Shown here: positions 1 to 25,172 of the stretch, piece after piece | Position numbering within the stretch: position 1 is the stretch's first letter | How the letters are laid out: every line of letters starts with the position of its first letter | Source: Penicillus capitatus | Lineage: Eukaryota; Chlorophyta | Length of the DNA: 64,000 bases | Reading direction: 5' to 3' | NCBI GenBank assembly: GCA_965649825.1 | Contig: OZ287703.1 | Location: 930,001-994,000, forward strand | Notes under the pieces: generated by a model | Database searches by the model: none | What the model saw: the letters and a program-made list of their open reading frames with translations, nothing else | Told to the model about the DNA's origin: nothing | Position numbers and translations under genes: made by a program

Positions 1-1157
1 TCTCCGAAGGGGTACTTACACGAGGTTTACGTTAACCTATGGATCCTTTCCCGAGGTCCTGCTAGGCCAGTGACTCATCTGTCATGTCACCTGTGGCACA
101 CAAAAACATGACCGCAGACACATGTGAACCTTTGCTCTGTAAGCATGGAAAGCTTTCCTTTGACACAAAGACAATTACAAGATGGCACATTTTTGTGCAC
201 ATGCGGACATCGCGGACGCAGTTCTGTCGCCCTTAGAGGATCTTTTGCGACTGCGAATGTCTTGAAAAGCACGACATATGTTAGGACCGCGGGGTGTCGC
301 GAGAGGTATGGGTACGTCGAGGCCGTGAGTAGAGACGAATCGGACGGGTATTCTTGTAGGCGAGTCTGTACATCGTTATATAGGTAAATGTCCTGTCATT
401 CGACAGCGACGTTTCTTGATGTAACACATACAAAGAACATTTTATTCCAATTCAGTCCATACGAAGATATCAACTCATTGCCGTGTCGCTTAAGTCCACT
501 TGCGGTGTGCATAAGCAATTCTCCACATGTGTGCCTGGGACCTGAAGATGGATGTTAGCTGTGGCTGGGGCACTGGCGCTACTACAGTTTGCTGTTTTGT
601 GTTGCCTGTTTTCTTGACGAACACTTCGTTGAAGAAGGTTATGATCTGCGTAGAGAAATCAATTGGCCAAGAGAAAGAGACGCTAACGACTTTCCAGCGA
701 GTTGCGAAGTGCACTAACTGCACGCCACCTATCTTTATCATGTTTTTAAGCAGCCAATGATTCTGTCAATGTGTCAAGTCGCACTTTTCAGAATTCTGTC
801 TAATAATAGAGTTTGTAACTAAGTTGTCTTCAAGACCGAAAGAAGTAGACTCAGAATCGTTATGAAGCCGCAAAGGAGAAAGCAAGCTTCGATGAAAGGA
901 CAACGGTTGGAGTAACGATATAATCAGGCAAAGGTTTAAAAAGCAGCCAAGTGATTTCGAGGTTACACTGCTCGTAGATTGTATTCGTGAACCCTAAAAT
1001 AGACGAAGATGACAGTGTTTACGTACGTCTGTTTGTGTGTTGTGTAACGAGTGCACAATGTTGCATTCGTAAACAGATTCTATCCAATAAACATCCGCCA
1101 ATGAGATGCTTGTAAAGAATGCAGAATGAAGAAAAAGATACTCGACCATGAATTAGA
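1..1157. other. Left-edge region, no gene supported
   Basis: Only short open frames below 90 codons are present. They overlap each other on both strands and show no recognisable domain. The right end is the 3' flank of ABCC-A. The palindrome-TATA module found after ABCC-C and ABCC-D is not present here. I see no tRNA, repeat array or clear promoter. Confidence 0.6.
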
Positions 1158-6040
<4,883 letters not shown>

Positions 6041-7991
6041 CTTGCCAATGTAACAAGAACTGCAAACGGTCGGAGCTTAAAAATGCAGTCTGATTTGACG
6101 TGTGAGCAGCGACAGCCACAGGAAAGCGCTCTACGTCAGTAACTACTAATGCACGCGTCATGCCTTGCTGCGCCGCGGAAGGATAGTAGAACCATAACAC
6201 CGTTTCCTCGAACGATAAACGCAGCATCCATTTCGTACTTCATAACCTTGAGAGCGCTGCTCTGGCAGACATTGCGATAAGGGACATGTCACATTGGCTT
6301 TGGCTCATTGACAACGGAGCGCATCCACAAGCACTCGAGCAGATCGCATCGATCTCAGGATGCTTTAATGGAATCTCTTTTTGATCGACAAGTGTCTAGA
6401 AACCTTAATCTCGATAGATTCTAAAATGCGGAAGTGGCCTTACTGTTGTCTGCATTGAAACTTCGATTGTGTGGAGTGGTGTGCTCAGGAGCTTTTGTCA
6501 ACCTATAAGAGACAGCAGTCAATAACGTGCTGTTCTAAACAAAGGCAGTGGAATGCTGAAGAAGACCTCATTCGAAGTGTGCTGGGCAACTTGATCCTGG
6601 ACGATCGTGTATCGTGAAATCTTCCAATCACTGGTACGTTCTGCAGTTCTCGGAAGACGGGTGCTACAGTATCTGCACAAACATACATATCCTTGGTCAT
6701 CATCTAAGTCCAATCCATCGCTTGGCGACAAAGGCATCCTTCGTCTGCAGCAGAGAAAGTTGCCGTGATTGTAAGGTCAGTCGGTAGTGCTGAACACAAG
6801 AGGCGATGGACTGCACGCCCATGAAGAGCGCATCTCAAATAGACGCGTCAGTTGACCTTAATCTGTGTTTTGGCAGATCGTGTGTGTCCATCGTTGCTGG
6901 GCATCGTGAGACGACTACCCGATTTTCGAAAACAGATGGACTTAAAGCTAGGCCGCTTCCGTGGAAACAGTGGATAGTGACCTCCAGTATTTCACTCACG
7001 AGATCACGTCCCAGATGACCTTCAGGCGGCATATGCCGATCATTAAATGCTCATCCGTTGTTAACGTGTAGCAGACCTTCGTCAGTCATGTTTGTCAGAA
7101 CCTCCCACATTCGATGTGAGCAAATTCATGTGATCCCTGATATACGACTTCAGTAAAGGCCTTAGAGACACGAAACTGCGTACAGAAGGGCGCGGACAAC
7201 GGAACGCTCCATCGACAGCGTGCCGTCCGTTAAAGGACACTAGACTAGGAGAGATCAGCCTCCATGGAGAGCACAGGTGATCTCACGAGCTTCAAACGCT
7301 ATCTCAGAAACTTGAAGATTGTTTCCAATCACGATCGACGGGAACGTCATATTCCGACGACCGTAATAGATTGATCACTCTCGTCCTGCGTATTGGCCCA
7401 ATTAAAGTGAGACGGGAGATAATGATGAACTGTATCGCCGCCTCACATAAGAAAAACCGTGCGTGAAGGCGACAGGTGGCAGCTGTAGTTGTCGCTGCAA
7501 CTGCTGCTATATGCCAATGACTGCTGTTGCGTTTCTGCGATGTGACGTCTCGGCGGCGCAGTCACATCTTTCTTTCCAGCCAGCGGTCTCCGCAAAACAT
7601 GTCGAGAGGACGGCAATATGCAGAACCGACAGAGTCCATGACGCGACGGTTGCACCTGTCGGAAGCCACGTCTTTTCAAGTCTTGTCAAGCCTTCGGAAG
7701 GAACAGGCTGGCAGGTCAGTCGAAGTCCTAATGTCTCGCCAAAGAACGCGTCAGATACCACGCGGGCGATTATCTTAAATGGACTAACCGCTGCATGATG
7801 ATCTTCACCAGCGAGGCGTCAAACAACCGCGCTCTTCATCGTCGAACGTACACCGCGTGTCGAACGTTGTCGTTCAGGGGACGGCCTCTTCCTCCTTTCG
7901 ACTGTTGCACGTTTCTCTTTGTCACTCGTCTTTCCAAACGAGAATAAATCGTCAGAGCCAGAGTAGACCTCAGAGTGCTTCCTTCCAACGG
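6041..7991. other. Intergenic region between ABCC-A and the first PLAC8 gene
   Basis: No gene can be called with confidence. A minus-strand open stretch at 6519-6737 (72 codons) has a Cys-x-x-Cys pair and a plausible upstream frame near 6740-6800, so a small spliced gene is possible. I recognise no family. The remaining frames are short and overlap antisense. Confidence 0.4.
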
Positions 7992-8738
7992 ATGGCCGGG
8001 ATGGCAACGTTGCCTTGGAAGACGACTCTCTCTGGCATACTGCAAGACTACTCGACCCTTCTTGTGACTACCCTATGTCCTGCTCTGGCATACCGTTCTG
8101 CCTCCAAGAATCTTGAGGACTCTCCAGCTGGATGCCTCGAATCGACGGCGGGAGGATACTGTCCGTGTTATGGGTGGACTCTACGGACGCAGCTGCGAAA
8201 GAAATATAACCTGGAGGGTTCAATCTTGAAAGATATTGCGGCGCATCTCTGCTGCCACTGTGTGGCCCTTGCGAGGGTCTGGAGAGAATCCGAGATGCGG
8301 ATCGAGACGCAGAACCGACCTGCGTCTCCGGCATCTCGCACGACATCGATGCAGCCGCCCGTTCAACCCATCGTCCCACCGGTGCAGCGGTTCGTTGCCC
8401 ATACCAGCGGACAGGTCGGATTTCCACCGCCTATAGGTGAGCACTTGAAGGAGAGAGAATCGACCTGCGTCCTACGCTGTTTAGGCATCCCAGTCGAGAC
8501 ATCATGTATCCCTAACCTTCAACGCATCGCAGAGCCATCCACCAGATCGGTGATACCTCCAACCCTGATCATACAGCAGGCAGAGAACAGTTCGCGGATG
8601 ACTGCAGACTCGCAGCCCGCGCCGTCATTTAATTCGATCTCTTTACCTGCGGCTAACCAGACAGACACTTCGGGTTCCGTGAGATTATTATCTCCGGAAC
8701 GGCAGCCATTCAATACGGATCGAGATACACAAGAGTGA
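7992..8738 (+). CDS. PLAC8-family cysteine-rich protein, copy 1
   Basis: 248 residues from the ATG at 7992. This start is chosen because copy 2 also begins its conserved part with Met-Ala followed by a PWKTTL motif. The PLAC8 signature is present: conserved W near residue 9, an LCPALAY segment near 31, then CPCYGWTLR, a basic LRKKY-L-G stretch and the terminal CCHC cluster, ending near residue 104. The C-terminal 140 residues are Pro/Ser/Thr-rich, low in complexity, and poorly conserved with copy 2. The family includes plant cadmium-resistance (PCR) and fruit-weight proteins and animal cornifelin/onzin; several sit in the plasma membrane and influence Zn/Cd efflux. It lies between ABCC-A and ABCC-B, so a shared role in detoxification is an inference. 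An open frame continues upstream to 7857 without an ATG and may be 5' UTR or an unrecognised exon. Confidence 0.8.
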   Translation: MAGMATLPWKTTLSGILQDYSTLLVTTLCPALAYRSASKNLEDSPAGCLESTAGGYCPCYGWTLRTQLRKKYNLEGSILKDIAAHLCCHCVALARVWRESEMRIETQNRPASPASRTTSMQPPVQPIVPPVQRFVAHTSGQVGFPPPIGEHLKERESTCVLRCLGIPVETSCIPNLQRIAEPSTRSVIPPTLIIQQAENSSRMTADSQPAPSFNSISLPAANQTDTSGSVRLLSPERQPFNTDRDTQE

Positions 8739-10171
8739 GCACAGAACGTCTCTTGCGCAGAAACGTGATCGACACGGTTGTTTTGATTCGATCAGGATTC
8801 TCTCGGCCGAGGACAGGCGGTGGGACGAACTTAACAGGAGGTTAATGGCTTTGCGCCCGATGGGTTATCGATCTTCTGTGTGAGTGATAATACAGCTCAA
8901 AAATGCAGTGACCTCCTTCACACCCTCCTGGAAACGAAAGTATAAAAACGGAAGCTGGTTGTTTTTGTACGAATAATAAAAAACACTCATCGAACAAACA
9001 TCTCTTCACTTCGGCTATATCTCCCATGTAAGGGCAGGCAGCGTTGCCTTATTGCAAGACGCTAGAACATCGCTTTTTACTCGAAACCGTTTGACTTGAC
9101 CCGTAGCGACGCGAAACACGGCAATATGTTGATGAAGGACGATGGCATCAAAGCCATACTCGGCCGATCCGTCTTGGATCGTTGCCTCATCCACGACGAT
9201 AAGATGATCCGGTTTCCATTCAGAGCGATCGAGAGTTGCAGGAATCGTGTGTGGTAGATGCGCCTTCGGGTATCTGCGACAGACGCGCTAGCGACGGGAG
9301 GTTTCGCTTGTGTTTAGCAGTGCCGCGGAAAAACGTCGGTTCTCAACTGACGTATTTTGCACAAGCCGCGTTTTTTGATGATGATGACCTAGTCATTGTC
9401 ACATCGAATATTGCACCGTGGACAGAAAACGTCAAAGACATGACCAACGTGAACCTTCGAAGTCCGCGCTGCCTTTATCTCCTGACGTTTGGCAGTGGAA
9501 ACCCTTCTCTTCTGTATTTATTCGGAATGGATAGGATAGGAGTGATTGTTCTATCGTGCTTTTTTCTCAGAAATGTGAGGAGCTAAATCTGTGTGCCAGT
9601 AAGAAACGACAGTCGCTATGACTGTCGTCCATATCAGTGCAGCTCGAAATCGAAACACGGGATCGACGCGGAAAACGGGCACTCGAAGAATCGATCTTAA
9701 ATCAGGCAGTCATCCCCACGAAAATGGAGATCTTGTAGCATCGATCTTAAATCGGGCAGTCATCCCCACAAAAATGAAGATCTTATAGCATCGATCTTTC
9801 ATTGTTTCATATTGCCTATTTCAGCGTCACGGACGGATGGAAGACTTCAACAGCAAACATGTTTAAGCACCTACCTGTTAGCAGGTGAAACTACCCTTCT
9901 TATATAAATGAGACTACTATTTCAAAAGTCAATGTAAGAGTTACAAAGAAGTGCGAATGATGAAAGCTCTGAAGAAACGAGAAAAAATCTAAAGAGATTC
10001 ATCTGTATGTTCTAAAGAAGTAAGTAATACATAGATCTGAATTGACACAAATTCAACACTGCAAATAAATGCTACGTATAGCGTTTCTATCTGACATCGA
10101 CTGCAAAGCAATGTGAATAGCAATTAGAGAACAAAGAAACAAAGTTCGACGCTGGTGATCAGAAGAAATCG
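8739..10171. other. Intergenic region with a 50-bp direct repeat
   Basis: Between PLAC8 copy 1 and the 3' end of ABCC-B. A plus frame at 9236-9586 has no recognisable domain. The only structured element is the direct repeat at 9690-9800, listed separately. The stretch 9800-10170 is AT-rich without coding character. Confidence 0.5.
9690..9798. repeat. 50-bp direct tandem repeat (2 full copies plus a partial third)
   Basis: Units start at 9690 and 9740, each opening with ATCGATCTTAAATC and containing GGCAGTCATCCCCAC. A third partial copy of nine bases (ATCGATCTT) starts at 9790. The two full copies differ at only a few positions, mostly A/G transitions. Non-coding; lies 3' of ABCC-B. Confidence 0.85.
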
Positions 10172-15065
<4,894 letters not shown>

Positions 15066-15849
15066 CGTGTCTGGCTGTGAGTCCTAAGCGACGCAAGGAC
15101 AGTCCGCCCCGTTTTCCGAGATGCCCAGATCGTATGCTGTGCTGCAGCAAGACGCGAATCGATAAAAATGGAATCAGTTTGATGAATTGATCGAGCAGCT
15201 GATGGCAACCACGTCTGTAATCTTCCGTTGCGAAACGTCAGAGATTTGAGCCGCCTACTCTCGAACAAAACGAATGCACCTGGGTCAGCTACTAGAGTGC
15301 GTTGTATGAGAGTCGGCGACTCTTTCAGAAAGGAGTTTATTTTATCTCGGCTGTTTTCGTAGAACATGGATGCACTCTATTTCCGCCTTCGAGGAATTTA
15401 GAACACGTGTCCGTGACAAGACATCCAAATGCCAATCGAGCTCGTTAGTTACCATTTGCGCGTCAGTAACTACTTGAACACAGTAAGTATCGCACCTTGT
15501 ACGCAGAGAAGTAGTGCCAGGCACGTGGCAGCAATCATGGTTTAAATAGAGTCATAGTCGCGCTTCTAGTCCATAACAATCAATGCATCTGTTATAACGT
15601 CGAAAAATTGCTTGCCTATCTCTTATGTGATGTGACGTGCTCCCTGCTAATGGCCCTTAAAGTAGAGTCACCCTTTTGCGATGACAAACACCGTCTTCAC
15701 GAGTCGGAATCAACGACATCCTCTCCCTTGAAGCTCCGCAACATCCCAAAGACCACCCTCCAGACTTCCCCCGGTCAGTCATCTCTCCCATGTCTCGCAG
15801 GACAGCGAGCGGTGCCGGAAACGGAGTTCTACCTGGTTCCTTGAAAGAG
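15066..15849. other. Intergenic region upstream of ABCC-B and PLAC8 copy 2
   Basis: Shared upstream region of ABCC-B (minus) and PLAC8 copy 2 (plus). It contains one GATGTGAC octamer at 15629-15636. No TATA box was identified with confidence. An in-frame extension of PLAC8 copy 2 has an earlier ATG at 15790. Confidence 0.4.
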
Positions 15850-16344
15850 ATGGCCGCCTCTGTGCCTTTACCGTGGAAGACAACTCTGTTCATGACACTT
15901 CTTGACTACCGTATGCTGTTCACCGCAGTCGTTTGTCCGGCTCTCGCTTACAATTCCACGGCTCAGTATTTCCAGAACCCTCCTGCTGGCTGCCTCGAGT
16001 CGATGGTCGGAGGATACTGTCCGTGTTATGGCTGGACTCTCCGAACGCGCCTGAGAAAGAAATACGGATTGTACGGGTCGATTTTGGGAGACATCCTTTC
16101 ACACCTATGCTGCCACTGTCTGGCCATAGCAAGAATCTGGAAAGAAGCTGAATCGCAGACCGAAGCAAAGAATCAAGAACAGCAGCAGTCTATCAAAGAC
16201 AGCACTTCCTCCTCTCTTGCCAATATACCTCGTCCAGATGAACGCGCAACCGAGTCCTTGACGAGGCAAAGAACGGAAGAAAACGTTGAGGTAATACCCT
16301 GTACAAAGACAGTCAATGATGGATGCCTGTCTGTCTGTGTATGA
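15850..16344 (+). CDS. PLAC8-family cysteine-rich protein, copy 2
   Basis: 164 residues from the ATG at 15850, which aligns with the start of copy 1. An in-frame ATG at 15790 would give 184 residues. The conserved block runs from PWKTTL through CPALAYN, GGYCPCYGWTLR, RLRKKYGLYGS and LCCHCLAIAR, the cysteine-rich PLAC8 pattern. Two hydrophobic stretches flank the CPCYGW motif, compatible with membrane association. The tail is Glu/Gln/Ser-rich and half as long as in copy 1. Placed between the divergent ABCC-B and ABCC-C genes, so the PLAC8/ABCC alternation seen on the left is repeated here. Confidence 0.8.
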   Translation: MAASVPLPWKTTLFMTLLDYRMLFTAVVCPALAYNSTAQYFQNPPAGCLESMVGGYCPCYGWTLRTRLRKKYGLYGSILGDILSHLCCHCLAIARIWKEAESQTEAKNQEQQQSIKDSTSSSLANIPRPDERATESLTRQRTEENVEVIPCTKTVNDGCLSVCV

Positions 16345-17135
16345 ACAGCCTGAGATGCGCGTCCTGAGAAATAGCCCAGATACAAACGCACCTTAGATCG
16401 ATACCACCACAGATCCATATCTGCAGGACTAGTCCATCTTCCCTTGGTTTGTTTTCAGGGGATCATACATGGTTATGTTTTCAATACGTCTGTCGAAACA
16501 TATATATCGCGGGGACATCCGCAGAGTTGAAATCAGAAAAGCAGAGATTTTGCACAGGGAATGGTCGCCCTGCTATCACGAGACTTCATTTTCTTTCCTA
16601 TGTTTCGAACACTGACAGAGAAGGGGCATCCATTTTCCAGTCCATTCTCAAATTCTATAACGATTGTATACATATCTCCTTGCTAGGATGAAAAGACCCT
16701 TCGTCTATGTTACATTTGTATACCATCTAGGCATTTACAATGTACTTGAACAGAACATGGATTCACAATCTTCCTTCGGACGTCACATCTGTCTCGTATC
16801 ACCTTCGAGCGGTTTCGCACTTTGAAAGCTAGCATTGCCTGTGCGGCAGTGACAAGGGTCGGCGTTTCTGGTCAATGCTTTGTGCATTTGTCTGGACACT
16901 TCGATGTGACAAGCTGTCGGACACGCCGGTCCCGACCGCCTGGCGAACTGGGTGAGCGACTTCTCCCGGCAGAAAGTGTCAAGCACGAGGAGATGCGTCA
17001 GTGCGCACCATTCCGTGCGGATGGAGAGACACTGGGTAGTCCATTGCTTCTGAGGTGCTATATTTGACAACGGTCTCAACGGTCATGTCAAAAAGCATCG
17101 CCGAGACGGGACGTTGAAAGTGACGGATTTGTAGA
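16345..17135. other. Intergenic region upstream of ABCC-C
   Basis: Open frames below 100 codons overlap on both strands with no domain. One GTCACATC octamer lies at 16782-16789. The stretch 16440-16760 is AT-rich. I see no gene. Confidence 0.5.
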
Positions 17136-22020
<4,885 letters not shown>

Positions 22021-22260
22021 TTTACTTTCTCGTGTTTATTGCAATTGGTTAAGCGCGTTTAACTGTTTACGCAGTAAAAGTTGTTCTTTTCTTCTGCTGA
22101 ACCCCTGGACAGTTGATTATCTACTCACTTGAATTTCAATTTGCAAAACCTCATGCCGAACCCAAACAGAGCGGTTTTTTCTTGACTCGTTGTTTACTCC
22201 GTGTATTTGCGTTTGGTCGACATCTGGTCTACTAAACGGACACAGATTGACGTGGGTATA

Positions 22261-22450
22261 ACAACGGTTATGGCCCCGCGGACCGGACAGGGTGTCCGCT
22301 TCCTGATGTGACAGGGGTCCGCGGGGGCCGACGGGTATATAAGCTGACGTCACGCCCTGCCTGTAGCATTTGCATTTGCTCAGGTTCGTCCCTCCGCTTC
22401 GCCGTGGCGCGTGCGCGCGACGCGGTGCGTCTTTCGTTTGGCATCCCCGT
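22261..22450 (+). promoter_or_regulatory. Nested GC palindrome plus TATA box, promoter-like module 1
   Basis: An outer inverted repeat (GGCCCCGCGGACC near 22272, GGTCCGCGGGGGCC near 22316) encloses a smaller one (CGGACAGGGTGTCCG, 22283-22297). TATATAAG follows at 22336-22343, about 8 bp downstream. The spacing suggests a promoter firing to the right. A similar order of elements recurs 187 bp after ABCC-D. A CCTCCGCTTC block near 22391 and CATCCCCGTCA near 22442 are also shared by the two modules. The transcript is unknown: no convincing long ORF follows, although a GTAAGC donor-like site is at 22507. The loop carries a GATGTGAC octamer. Confidence 0.6.
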
Positions 22451-23285
22451 CACAGATGCTATACTCAAATTGTTCGTCCACTTCAAACCAAACGAGATTT
22501 TGCAACGTAAGCGGTTTTTTCATGACAGCTTCTGCCCTGACGCATTTTATACCTCAGCTGTATGATGTCGTATATCTCTTTAGTGTTTGGCTCGATGGAT
22601 CTCAAGTCACCATTGCACAGCTGACCCAAGCGTTGGTGTCTAAGTGATACTGGCGAGTATCAACCGTTTCCATCTCGTAGCAACAATGCCCCTGAAAAGC
22701 ACTCTTCCCGAATTATTGAACCTATTAGATCGTCACAGACAGACCTGATCAGTTGCCAGAGTACAAGCACAGAGAGAGAACGTCGCGTTGCAGGCTAAAG
22801 GAAGTGGATGTCATGTCGAAGGGTACCTCAGCATACGAACTGTGCTCTTTAGATGCAACACAAAAAACGAAGCACCTGTGCGGCGCCTTGTCATCGACGA
22901 CTTTTACGCTGAAGCCTCGAGGCCAGGGATCGTTAAACCAGAATTCGAAGCACCCTTATCCTGAAGAATCTAATTTTTTATCTGTCCATCCTTACGTTCT
23001 CTGCCAGCGCATTGCAAGGAGACAAGGGAATGGATCCAGATGGACACCGTTTGTTCGCACGACCTCGCTAACGGAGCAGTATCCTGTGAACATGGATGGT
23101 CAAGATGTTGAATTAAGACCGTTGTGTTTATGACCCCGTCCGTCCCTCAATCACACAGTTCTCATTCATAGCTGTCACATCATCAAGGAATGAACGATGA
23201 CGACAAGGCGTCCATAGCGATCGGCAAAGTCCCCAACCCCATCTCGCAGCAAAGTTCCAAGAATCGTGTCACACATGACGGAGCG
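22451..23285. other. Region downstream of palindrome module 1
   Basis: Contains a plus-strand open frame at 22753-23133 (126 codons, non-ATG start) with no recognisable domain. The donor-like site at 22507 and several AG sites make a spliced non-coding RNA or a small spliced gene possible. One GTCACATC octamer lies at 23174. Nothing firmer can be said. Confidence 0.35.
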
Positions 23286-25039
23286 TTACTCTTCGGATCT
23301 CACACATTCCTCGATGGGAGAGAGAAGCTCGGCACTCCTTTGCTGCCGTTCTCTCTCGATCATGCGTTGAAAGCGTTTCTCCGGCGGTCTCAGAATTTTG
23401 CCCAGGGAGAAATCGTTGTGTGCGATGCCCGATGCCTCCAAATCCGCAAACCGCTTCCGCACACGATTCTCGAGACTGAAGGAGAGACACGAGGGAAAGG
23501 CCACGAGCTCATCGATCTTTCGACCGAGGGTCTTTGTAAAGTAGGAGACCTTCTGCGTCAGTGTCTCCGATCGTATCGATAGCAGCCACGGAAAACGCAG
23601 CAGCAGTCGTCGGCATTCGAGAATATTCAATCTCAGCTGCGATCGGAGATGCTCCATCCGAATGCGGATTTCGGCTTCGTTGCTCGACAGCAAACGACAG
23701 CAGCCGATCAGAAGTCGTCCAGCTCCTTTGCTGTCCAATCCTGTCAGGCTTTTGAGAAACTCCACTTTCGGCCGGAGATCACGCTCGATCGATTTGTTGA
23801 GCAAAGTGGGTCGCCGTATCAGAAGGCGGAAAAAACGATCGGGGGCGATCCTTAAATCTTCCAGAAAGTAGGAACAGACAGGTCGCATCACATCTGTGCA
23901 GGAGATGTCCAGAATCGACGGCTTCTTTAACAGGAGTCGGGCGGCGTGGGCACGGGACATTCGGACATCTTCTAGACAGAAGGACAGCCATGGCTCCAGC
24001 TCATCTTCGACAGATCTGAACCGTAGATCCACATCGCGTCGATGCAACTGCTGCAGTTCTGCCTGTTCGAATGACAACTCTGCTTTGAGAAAGGCATCGA
24101 CGCCTGTGCGTCCTTGAAGCAGCGGATAGGACCGCACGTCATGCACATCTGTCGTTTTGCCTTTTGGCGTTGATGTGACGTCTGACGTTGATGTGACGAC
24201 GTCAGGTGATGATGTGACTTTTGGCGGCGGAACGTCGGCTGATGGGACGTTGAGGAAGGTATTGAGTGGTGGTGTTGAATGCGGACTGCCGGGCACTCGA
24301 TAGAGTTCTTCGCCGTTGGCAGCAACGACGACCGTTTCGCGCAAGGTCGTGACGATGCTGCTGATCCCTGTCTGTCCAAACTCAAGCGTCACGTCCATTT
24401 CGGTGTAATTGGATGGAGCGATCGGTACCTACTTCCCATCACATCACACTTTTAGCAAAAGAGTGAGAGAAGAACCAACTCGCATGGAACGGTTCATGCC
24501 CTTCTCCCAAGCAAAGGACATGCCACCCACTCCCATCCGCACACACTAACAGCCACCCCACCAGCATCACATGTCCAGCCAACAGGCATCGATCCCATAC
24601 TTTGTATTCGTAGTTGCCCGGGGGTAAGCGCGTTTGCGATGTCCATAAATGACCCGGTGCCCACACACACAGCAGTCCACGTTCCTCCTTCCAGTTGCCG
24701 AGCTCAGGGCAATTGCCGCAGACAATGACATGCTCGCCCAGTTCCACACGATAGGGAATGCAAAAACGCACGGCCACGGTACAGGCAGTTACCACCGGCT
24801 GCGACGATTCCACCACCTACGTCACACTTCTCACACTTTTTGACAAGACACGCACCGTCTCTCACATTGACAGCACCTGGAGATGGAGCCAATCGCGCCT
24901 CTTGGGGCAACGTCAGTGACAGACCGTCTACGACAGTGAAGGCGAATGGAGGGGTGGCTCGGTGCGGAGGGGCCCTACCGCCGAGTGTCCGTTCGATATC
25001 GATGAATCCGTTTCCTATGGACGCGCTCCGTATGCGCAT
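23286..25039 (-). CDS. CBM20 starch-binding domain fused to mTERF repeats
   Basis: Four exons (25039-24866, 24816-24601, 24545-24480, 24428-23286) join in frame to about 532 residues. The introns are 49, 55 and 51 nt. After a short basic N-terminus and a Pro/Ala-rich linker, residues about 70-160 form a CBM20 domain: the N-terminal strands, GNCPELGNW, PPGNYEYK, then across an intron FAWEKGMNRSMR and, across the next, VP. Residues after about 250 carry tandem mTERF motifs with the LLxxxPxLL helix pattern (LLKKPSILD, LLIRRPTLLN, LLRFPWLLS, FPSCLSF). mTERF proteins act in mitochondrial or plastid transcription and translation; CBM20 binds alpha-glucans. The linker between them holds a DV/TS-rich repeat. 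I know no standard protein with this fusion. The splices that complete the CBM20 motif support a single transcript. Targeting signal uncertain. Confidence 0.82.
24172..24218. repeat. Three GATGTGAC octamers in the coding linker
   Basis: GATGTGAC occurs at 24172, 24190 and 24211, within 47 bp. On the coding (minus) strand these give a TSSPDVVTSTSDVTST-type low-complexity stretch between CBM20 and the mTERF repeats. The same octamer is over-represented in the introns of neighbouring genes. Confidence 0.8.
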
Positions 25040-25172
25040 ACGTGTGAGATGTCGTCGACGTCGTGTCCTTCTCCATTTCGCACCGTATCGCCAAGAGCAG
25101 CTACGGATCATTCTGGGCGAGAAGGCCTTCATCGATATCATCGTCATCGGGAAGGGCGTTGCAACCGACGAA

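Noticed and set aside
22261-22330. Palindrome read as a rho-independent terminator of ABCC-C
   Set aside because: Not applicable in a eukaryotic nuclear context; no T-run follows, and a TATA box does.
23190-23582. 130-codon plus-strand frame
   Set aside because: Antisense to the mTERF repeats.
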